Shown in pieces: positions 1 to 4,423 of a stretch of 7,697 nt of DNA. This stretch comes from Gammaproteobacteria bacterium (GTDB taxonomy: Bacteria; Pseudomonadota; Gammaproteobacteria; UBA6429; Thiohalophilaceae): contig JAADGZ010000270.1 in NCBI GenBank assembly GCA_013152045.1, positions 1-7,697 of the forward strand. Reading direction: 5' to 3'. Numbering within the stretch: the first letter of the stretch is position 1; every line of letters begins with the position of its first letter. The position numbers and the translations under genes are program-made. Under the pieces are notes generated by a model. It searched no databases. It saw only the letters and a program-made list of their open reading frames with translations, and was not told where the DNA came from.

Positions 1-1018
1 TCAGCCCGGCCCAAAGCTTGTCGGCCAGCAAGGCACGATTGAGCGACAGGGCCATCGCCTTGCGGATGCGCGCGTCCGCCTGCGGGCGGTCCTCTTTGTA
101 CATGCGGAACGTAATCATCTGCACATTTTCAACGGCCACAGCAAGGGTTTCCGTGTTGGGGTCGTTATCGATCGGCCGGGTCAGGTTAGGCGGAATCGAG
201 GTCACGATATCATATTCACCGGTCAGCAGGCCCGCGATGCGCGCCGACGTTTCGGGTACTTCAAGGAAGGTGATGCTGGCCAGCGGTGGTTTGTCGCCCC
301 AGTAGTCATCAAACACCTCCAGCCTGACGGATTCGCCGGTAACACGGCCCGCCCATTTGTAGGGTCCGGTGCCAATCGGCTCGCGCCCGAACCCATCCTT
401 GCCGACCCGCTCATAATAGGCCTGCGGGTAAATCTGACCCATCACCGTCGCCATCCGCGCCAGCAAGGCCGGATCCGGGTTCTTGGTGGTGATGCGCACC
501 GTCTTGTCATCCAGCGCCACCACGCTGGCGATCGTACCCGAGGCTGCAAACGGCTCAAGGCCGTCGCCATAGGTGTTATTGATCGAAAACGCCACGTCTT
601 GCGTGGTCATCGTGGTGCCGTCGTGGAATTTGACGCCCTGGCGGATGGCAAAGTCCCATACCGTCGGTGACACCTGTTCCCAGCTTGTTGCCAGACCCGG
701 AACAAGTGCGTTGCCGCTACCGTCCGCATTGGCGCTACCGTCCGCATTGGTCCGATAGTCGCGCCACACCAGAGTGTCGTAAATCGAATAGGCCACCCGC
801 GCACCAAAATTGGTATTCACCGTAGGGCCGTGCGACGCCCAGGTCGAGGGCATCGCAACCCGCAGATTTGTGCGAGCGTCCTGGCTCGCAAAGGCAGCAC
901 CTGACCCAAGAAGGGAAACGCTGAGCGCCGCCGCTATACTCAATGCTTTGAGCGATCGCAGTACAGAACTCCCCAAAGTGGCGCCCTCCCCGAGCGCTTT
1001 GTTCACAATATTTTTCAT
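1..1018 (-). CDS. ABC transporter periplasmic solute-binding protein, SBP family 5 (dipeptide/oligopeptide type), C-terminus beyond window
   Basis: The minus-strand frame is open from an ATG at 1018 to the window edge, giving 339 codons. The N-terminus has a long Sec-type signal peptide: Lys/Arg residues up to about 24, a hydrophobic stretch at about 25-40, and an Ala-Phe-Ala cleavage site at 42-44. The mature part has typical family-5 features: a segment resembling 'YDTLVWRD', then 'LVPGLATSWE', 'VKFHDGTTMTTQDVAFS' and 'PIGTGPYKW'. Members of this family bind peptides, or sometimes opines, sugars or nickel, in the periplasm and deliver them to an ABC permease; the ligand cannot be told from sequence. 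Family members are usually about 500-550 residues, so roughly a third is missing at the left edge. A purine-rich GGGAGAAGAG lies just upstream of the ATG and supports this start. An 18-bp tandem duplication adds a repeated Asn-Ala-Asp-Gly-Ser block at residues 91-102. The GC content is clearly higher than in genes to the right. Partner permease genes are not in the window. Confidence 0.93.
   Translation of the reverse strand, partial: MKNIVNKALGEGATLGSSVLRSLKALSIAAALSVSLLGSGAAFASQDARTNLRVAMPSTWASHGPTVNTNFGARVAYSIYDTLVWRDYRTNADGSANADGSGNALVPGLATSWEQVSPTVWDFAIRQGVKFHDGTTMTTQDVAFSINNTYGDGLEPFAASGTIASVVALDDKTVRITTKNPDPALLARMATVMGQIYPQAYYERVGKDGFGREPIGTGPYKWAGRVTGESVRLEVFDDYWGDKPPLASITFLEVPETSARIAGLLTGEYDIVTSIPPNLTRPIDNDPNTETLAVAVENVQMITFRMYKEDRPQADARIRKAMALSLNRALLADKLWAGL
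715..750. repeat. 18-bp tandem duplication inside the solute-binding protein gene
   Basis: The unit CGCTACCGTCCGCATTGG occurs twice in perfect succession (715-732 and 733-750). Because 18 is divisible by three, the reading frame is kept and six residues are repeated in the protein, around residues 91-102. The two copies are identical, which suggests a recent slippage event in a surface loop. Confidence 0.9.
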
Positions 1019-1106
1019 ATTCTCTTCTCCCGAATTAATGTCACCCGGCCGTTTTGGGCCATTCCTCGAGATAGACCGGCACCCATGACGTCCGTGTGAC
1101 ACTCGT

Positions 1107-1138
1107 TGGTATATACCACATTCATCTGGTATATACCA
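1107..1138. promoter_or_regulatory. Tandem palindromic operator pair, GntR-type candidate, upstream of the solute-binding protein gene
   Basis: Two identical perfect 12-bp palindromes, TGGTATATACCA, lie at 1107-1118 and 1127-1138. Their centres are exactly 20 bp apart, about two helical turns, so two dimers could bind the same face of the DNA. They sit 89-120 bp upstream of the solute-binding protein start. The half-site pattern TGGT...ACCA resembles operators of GntR-family regulators (FadR/FCD type), which often control solute transporters. That family assignment is inferred; no regulator gene is visible in the window. Confidence 0.6.
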
Positions 1139-1139
1139 A
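1110..1139 (-). promoter_or_regulatory. Candidate promoter of the solute-binding protein gene, overlapping the operators
   Basis: On the minus strand a TTGGTA hexamer (1134-1139) and a TATATA hexamer (1110-1115) are separated by 18 bp. Each matches the sigma-70 consensus at four of six positions. Both hexamers fall inside the palindromic operators, so bound regulator would block polymerase. The match is weak by itself, and the AT-rich stretch at 1141-1170 could hold an alternative promoter. Confidence 0.3.
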
Positions 1140-1140
1140 G

Positions 1141-1582
1141 ACTAAATATTTGATTGTATGAAAATGTGAATCAGAGCATTTTAAGAGCTGGATTTAACCT
1201 AAGATAAGGACTTAAAAAACGCCTGACCGGACGATTTGGGGGCGAGAGGACAGGGCATGCTCCTCCTCTTCAATATTGTTCTTTCCGCTTTTCCACTGGA
1301 TAACCGTTTGGTGATGCGCGTTCCGGCTGATGAAGACAATTCCAAGCCGGAAGAAAAACCCAAAGCCAACCCCAGAAGCCGCGAAGCCGCAGGCGGCGCT
1401 AAAACGCCAAGATCGCCTTCAAAACTCCGCACCCCGCGCCGTCCAAATGGATCGCCGGGGTATTTTTATCGATGTGTGGTTTTGGGTGGTTCTGAAAATA
1501 GGTGGATATTTTGGGTTACTATTAAACCGGTGTTGACAATAATATATTATTTAACCTGTAAAATCATTCCGCGCCTGATCCT
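1141..1582. other. Intergenic region without a convincing gene
   Basis: About 440 bp lie between the operator region of the solute-binding protein and the structured repeat. Open frames exist on both strands: plus 1236-1715 and 1330-1536, and minus 1199-1432. None shows a recognisable domain. The plus frames are rich in Pro, Lys and Arg, as expected of a spurious frame, although plus 1330-1536 ends in a hydrophobic stretch that could be a membrane segment. The segment around 1538-1560 is very AT-rich. I assign no gene here. Confidence 0.5.
1533..1563 (+). promoter_or_regulatory. Possible plus-strand promoter with embedded AT palindrome
   Basis: A perfect TTGACA (1533-1538) is followed 18 bp later by TGTAAA (1557-1562), and TAAAAT also lies at about this distance. 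A perfect 14-bp palindrome AATAATATATTATT fills 1538-1551. No plus-strand gene follows; a transcript would run through the structured repeat and antisense to the luxR-type gene. It may be a chance match in AT-rich DNA. Confidence 0.25.
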
Positions 1583-1681
1583 AAAGCGTGTTGCGGCTAA
1601 TAGGAGCTGCTCCAACGCTTTATCTCTTTGTTTGCGCGTGTCTTTTATCGCAAAACCGCTGTACACTTTTGCGAGACACGC
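1583..1681. repeat. Structured intergenic repeat of the type common in Rhizobiales genomes
   Basis: Two stem-loops lie in tandem. The first pairs AAAGCGTGTTG (1583-1593) with CAACGCTTT (1613-1621) and has an inner GGAGC-T-GCTCC palindrome at 1603-1613. The second has perfect 7-bp outer arms GCGTGTC/GACACGC (1636-1642, 1675-1681) and perfect 8-bp inner arms TCGCAAAA/TTTTGCGA (1648-1655, 1667-1674) around an 11-base loop. From memory, the motif with CTTTATCTCTTTG followed by CGCAAAACCGCTG and ACTTTTGCG recurs in intergenic regions of Brucella, Ochrobactrum and Rhizobium. Here it begins 28 bases past the luxR-type stop codon, so its second hairpin could also terminate or stabilise that transcript. 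Confidence 0.7.
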
Positions 1682-1709
1682 TGTAGATGAGACGCGGAAT
1701 GCGGGTTTA

Positions 1710-2078
1710 TTATAGAGGTGATCGTGGGTTTGATTCCTCCGACGTGTGACGATATGGCCTCAGGCGTTTTTGGAGCACCTTGATTTTTTTGTCCCGTTCT
1801 GTCGGCGGCATTATTGCTGTAGCTTCGGTTGCCAGCACATAAAGTATCTGGAAGATTTCTGTAGTGCGGTTTACGCCCATTTTTAGCATTATGTTACTTT
1901 TATGAACTTCGGCGGTACGCGGAGCAATGTCATGTAACCTTGCGATCTCTTTGCAGGTTTTACTATTGACGATGTCTTGCAAAACTTCTCGTTCTCTGGC
2001 TGTTAGCCTCTGCAAGCCCTGGATAGCGAACATGCGTTGTTCAGGTGAAATGGTGATTGAAACATATTGTTGTGTCAT
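1710..2078 (-). CDS. Small LuxR-type helix-turn-helix transcriptional regulator
   Basis: The product has 122 residues, starting at the ATG at 2078, which is preceded by GGGAGAGGCAA, a good ribosome-binding site. An upstream in-frame ATG at 2147 would put a perfect palindrome inside the coding region and is less likely. The GerE/LuxR DNA-binding domain spans about residues 24-86. Hallmarks are LTAREREVLQ (25-34), the helix-turn-helix with KEIARLHDIAPRTAEVHKSN (43-62) and the closing MLKMGVNRTTEI. There is no receiver or autoinducer-binding domain; the N-terminal 23 residues are too short, so it is a stand-alone DNA-binding protein like FixJ-type C-terminal halves or GerE. The C-terminal tail is basic. 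It follows tfuA by 91 bp on the same strand and could be cotranscribed, or expressed from its own promoter around the palindrome. The neighbourhood suggests control of the YcaO-TfuA cassette, which is inference. Confidence 0.88.
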   Translation of the reverse strand: MTQQYVSITISPEQRMFAIQGLQRLTAREREVLQDIVNSKTCKEIARLHDIAPRTAEVHKSNIMLKMGVNRTTEIFQILYVLATEATAIMPPTERDKKIKVLQKRLRPYRHTSEESNPRSPL

Positions 2079-2098
2079 TTGCCTCTCCCGAAGATTTG

Positions 2099-2112
2099 CC
2101 GCACCGGTGCGG
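2099..2112. promoter_or_regulatory. Perfect 14-bp palindrome upstream of the luxR-type gene
   Basis: CCGCACCGGTGCGG is a perfect palindrome whose proximal end lies 20 bases upstream of the LuxR-type ATG. It falls in the gap between the tfuA stop and luxR. It could be an operator, for example for autoregulation by this protein dimer, or a short GC hairpin in the tfuA transcript without a U-tract. Nothing in the sequence decides between these. Confidence 0.45.
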
Positions 2113-2169
2113 TACAAGGGAAAGGAAAAGTAACAAGCGTGAATCATACGTGAATCTACACAGGCATGC

Positions 2170-2889
2170 CTACGGATGAGAGCGCAGGCCGCCTTTGATT
2201 TTTGCTAAAGCAACGGTCCATGTTTGGGGTTCTTCGAGTTGAAACGATGGAATACATCCTCGGCGTGAAGCTGGTAAACCATATAAAAAATCTACCATCT
2301 CAAGGGCATCAATCTGTTTTTGACTAATGAAGTGTTTCTTATAAAAGGCTATTAGATTGTCCGCATCGTTCAGGCCTGCAACAATGGCGTTGATTTTCCG
2401 TTCTTTGAAAAACAGCCGCCGGGCATTGGCTAACAGCAGTTTCGCTTGTTCGCTATTGATACAACCAACCTGTTGCATGGACGAAAGCGTTTTTTCCACA
2501 TCCACCATGGCGTCGGTAACGGGTGGGCACCCAAGGGCTGCAGGGCCGTGCTGCATGGCAACATCTGCATCATCGTCCCGGGTTCCGTTAAGATATTCTT
2601 TGGCTATTTTGCCAATAGGTATCATGCCAAACAGGGCGCACTCGGCGGCGCGTAGCGCGCCCATGGATGCGGCCCCCGCAACAGTAACTCCTTCGTTTAA
2701 CGCAAATAGAATTTCTTTATGCCAAACGGATGCAATGGCTTCAAAGTTACCATCGACGAGGCCAATAGCGCTTGCACCTTCTAAAACTGCTTGAGCCAAA
2801 TCACCTTGAGCTGCCGGTGGCCTGAGTTCAATCCCTTCAAGGTCAATATGTGTGCCATATATGCTTGGGCCGGCAAACAGAACTTTCAT
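2170..2889 (-). CDS. tfuA: TfuA-like protein, YcaO partner in peptide thioamidation
   Basis: The product has 239 residues from the ATG at 2889. TfuA-family proteins work with YcaO enzymes; in thioamide pathways they are thought to deliver sulfur or help activate the backbone amide. The family signature is clear: MKVLFAGPSIYG at the N-terminus, DGNFE at 46-50, and the conserved AGAASMGALRAAE at 71-83. Conserved acidic positions follow in DDDADVA (105-111) and in AALGCPPVTDA. The length fits the family. The start is set by a 4-base ATGA overlap with the ycaO stop codon; the longer in-frame start at 2931 would overlap ycaO by 46 bases. No strong ribosome-binding site lies close to the ATG, so translation is probably coupled to ycaO. 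The family was first named in the trifolitoxin locus of Rhizobium. Whether the product here is a thioamide is inferred from the YcaO-TfuA pairing. Confidence 0.92.
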   Translation of the reverse strand: MKVLFAGPSIYGTHIDLEGIELRPPAAQGDLAQAVLEGASAIGLVDGNFEAIASVWHKEILFALNEGVTVAGAASMGALRAAECALFGMIPIGKIAKEYLNGTRDDDADVAMQHGPAALGCPPVTDAMVDVEKTLSSMQQVGCINSEQAKLLLANARRLFFKERKINAIVAGLNDADNLIAFYKKHFISQKQIDALEMVDFLYGLPASRRGCIPSFQLEEPQTWTVALAKIKGGLRSHP

Positions 2890-4142
2890 GAGTTGAATAA
2901 TACTTTCAGGGCGCGCTCCTTGGGACGCCAATTGGTGTTGACACCCTGGTCTTCAAGGAACGGGGCAACAACTTTAACCACCGAGAAATCAAAACGGTTG
3001 TCACTTAGGGAGAAAACAAAAACATCTTCAGAGTGAGAAATGGCAAGTACCGATGATAAGGCAGCAGTTAGCAAATTAACCAACGGCATCCCCAGAGGAG
3101 AGCCTTTTGTCATTGACCGTTTAGGAGCGGGTGCGATTTGTAAAAGGTTGATATGCTCCTTGGCGGCGACATCATCGTACTGACCAGGAATAATGTCATC
3201 GCGAGAACCGGCAATAGACGTAACGCGTGTTTGAGCCGCTTCGGTTATTGCCCGGATAGCGGCACGGGCAGCATTGGGATGCGCGCCATACCCAGCGGCC
3301 AAATCAAAGTGGCGATACTTTTCTTGCTCCTTTTCTCCTATAACCGCCATGACGCAGGGTATGCCGACATCACTGGTTTGGTCAAACAGGCGAACCCGCA
3401 GCTTGGCCTGCTCTATTTTTCTCAAAAGCGCAATTACTTCTGTGTCTTGCCATGTGGCTGGATCAATTGCGGTGACGGCCCGCTTCTCTTCACTCTTTAA
3501 CGACCACAATGAACCGGCGTCTCGTTCAATTAACTCGCATAGACCATGAAATATAGCTTCATCCTGGTTATTTCCTGAAGCAAGACCATTAGTGCTTTTG
3601 CATATGCCAGCCAATCTGTTATTTTTGACATCCAGATTGACCGCATCCAACGGTATGAATGCTTCCTGTCGGGTTAATAGGTTATAACCGCTTACCCATA
3701 AAAGTTCTTTGTTGGTTGGAAGTAGTTCACCGATTGGTAGTTGAGAGTGGATGTCCACCAAACAACGCCCTTGGGCGCTCAGGTTAGCAGAGGTTGCCTT
3801 TCGCACTGAAACAGTGGGGTGTTCAGCAATAGCAAACTCTGCGGCCTCCATCACCGCCGAGGCTCGAGCGGCCTCTATGGTTAGCCCTTTTCCCTGATTG
3901 TTGGCCAGAGTTTTGGCATTGGGACGAAAGGCCGCAAAACAGGGAATGCCGATGCGGTCTAGCCCCGTTTGATCCGCCACCCGCGTGATGCCCAACCAAT
4001 CGAATGACCGGCTAACCCGTGCCAATGTATCATCTGGTGAAATAGCACGATCAAGATATGGGCTGTTGTCATTCAAATGGTGCCGCGTTCTATCAGGTGA
4101 ATAGACCTCACCTGGCAGAAGTAGATTGGAGTGGAAGTTCAT
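2886..4142 (-). CDS. YcaO-domain ATP-dependent backbone amide-modifying enzyme (predicted thioamide-forming)
   Basis: The product has 418 residues from the ATG at 4142. YcaO enzymes use ATP to phosphorylate backbone amides of a peptide. Stand-alone YcaO gives azolines or amidines, and YcaO with TfuA is linked to thioamides. Visible ATP/Mg-binding landmarks, in order: GKGLT...SAVMEAAE (84-102, with Glu99 and Glu102), STNGLASGNNQDEA (183-196), GLCELIERDA (200-209, with Glu203, Glu206 and Arg207), and GYGAHPNAARAAIRAITEAA followed by QTR (284-306, with Glu301, Gln304 and Arg306). These cover the usual catalytic set, so the enzyme looks intact. The C-terminus lacks the Pro-rich PxPxP end of azoline-forming YcaO proteins, which fits a TfuA-dependent or E1-independent type. 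The start is chosen from the ATGA overlap with the upstream small gene; the longer frame start at 4175 would overlap that gene more. Its stop overlaps tfuA by four bases. The substrate is not known; the 65-residue protein upstream is the best candidate. Confidence 0.93.
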   Translation of the reverse strand: MNFHSNLLLPGEVYSPDRTRHHLNDNSPYLDRAISPDDTLARVSRSFDWLGITRVADQTGLDRIGIPCFAAFRPNAKTLANNQGKGLTIEAARASAVMEAAEFAIAEHPTVSVRKATSANLSAQGRCLVDIHSQLPIGELLPTNKELLWVSGYNLLTRQEAFIPLDAVNLDVKNNRLAGICKSTNGLASGNNQDEAIFHGLCELIERDAGSLWSLKSEEKRAVTAIDPATWQDTEVIALLRKIEQAKLRVRLFDQTSDVGIPCVMAVIGEKEQEKYRHFDLAAGYGAHPNAARAAIRAITEAAQTRVTSIAGSRDDIIPGQYDDVAAKEHINLLQIAPAPKRSMTKGSPLGMPLVNLLTAALSSVLAISHSEDVFVFSLSDNRFDFSVVKVVAPFLEDQGVNTNWRPKERALKVLFNS

Positions 4143-4336
4143 TGGGCGGCTTTGGCCGTGGGAATTCGCGTCCATACGTGAGCCGCTATTTCATTTTTGA
4201 TGGCATATAAACGCGGTTTGTTGTCTAGGGCGAATCTGTGAATAGCTATGTGGATTTTTTCAACCTTACCAGTATCGGTGTCGCGGATAGTGACGGTGCC
4301 GTCTTGTAAGATTGTACTTATTTCTATGTTTGCCAT
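4139..4336 (-). CDS. Small 65-residue protein, candidate substrate/precursor of the YcaO-TfuA pair
   Basis: The product has 65 residues from the ATG at 4336, with an ideal ribosome-binding site AAGGAGGG six bases before the start. A longer frame from 4381 would bury that site in coding sequence, so it is rejected. I do not recognise the family. The N-terminal half looks beta-rich (IEISTILQDGTVTIRDTDTG), followed by alternating hydrophobic residues (VEKIHIAIHRF) and a possible helix up to the C-terminal IPTAKAAQ. There is no cysteine, no signal peptide, no double-Gly motif and no membrane segment. Its stop overlaps the ycaO start by four bases (ATGA), so it is first in a translationally coupled three-gene unit. 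That position suits a RiPP precursor or a protein substrate. The lack of Cys/Ser/Thr-rich core sequence argues against azole chemistry but does not exclude backbone thioamidation. It could instead be a binding accessory for YcaO. Confidence 0.75.
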   Translation of the reverse strand: MANIEISTILQDGTVTIRDTDTGKVEKIHIAIHRFALDNKPRLYAIKNEIAAHVWTRIPTAKAAQ

Positions 4337-4340
4337 CGTG

Positions 4341-4372
4341 CCCTCCTTGTTTGATAGGAACAGGAAGGAGGG
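4341..4372 (-). promoter_or_regulatory. Predicted ribosome-binding-site-sequestering hairpin in the leader of the small gene/ycaO/tfuA unit
   Basis: Read on the minus strand, the leader has CCCTCCTT (4365-4372), a 16-base loop, then AAGGAGGG (4341-4348), a perfect 8-bp inverted repeat. The 3' arm is the Shine-Dalgarno sequence of the 65-residue protein, four bases from the ATG. Base pairing would hide the ribosome-binding site completely, and the downstream genes are coupled by ATGA overlaps. This could act as an RNA thermometer, as the target of a protein or small RNA, or as a simple translational damper. Folding energy was not computed. Confidence 0.6.
4353..4367. repeat. 15-base element, copy 1 (leader of the small gene)
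   Basis: Plus-strand GATAGGAACAGGAAG matches GATAAGAACAGGAAA at 6454-6468 at 13 of 15 positions. This copy lies in the loop and 5' arm of the leader hairpin, and the other lies upstream of the SARP-like gene. The orientation relative to the downstream gene is the same in both. It may be a shared regulator site or a chance purine-rich match. Confidence 0.4.
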
Positions 4373-4376
4373 TATA

Positions 4377-4418
4377 AGCACTAGCTTGGCCGTACATCCG
4401 GGTTAGATGCTAGGTGCT
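4377..4418 (-). promoter_or_regulatory. Bulged inverted repeat between the SARP-like gene and the cassette
   Basis: On the minus strand AGCACCTAGC (4409-4418) can pair with GCTAGTGCT (4377-4385) with one bulged C and a 23-base loop. It begins six bases after the stop codon of the SARP-like gene. It has no U-tract, so a plain intrinsic terminator is doubtful. It may be an operator, a processing site or an attenuator limiting read-through into the cassette. Confidence 0.35.
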
Positions 4419-4423
4419 ACTAA

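Noticed and set aside
715..750. Tandem repeat considered as part of a CRISPR-like or other array
   Set aside because: Only two direct units without spacers, inside a coding frame; a simple duplication explains it.
1330..1536. 68-residue plus-strand frame with a hydrophobic C-terminal stretch
   Set aside because: Could be a small membrane protein, but it has no ribosome-binding site at the ATG and no recognised family, so it was not annotated as a gene.
1236..1715. 159-residue plus-strand frame
   Set aside because: No recognisable domain, Pro/Arg-rich composition, runs through the structured repeat and into the 3' end of the luxR-type gene on the other strand.
4139..4381. Small gene starting at the upstream frame start at 4381, or a toxin/antitoxin role
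   Set aside because: The ideal ribosome-binding site lies before the ATG at 4336, and nothing in the sequence resembles known toxin or antitoxin families.
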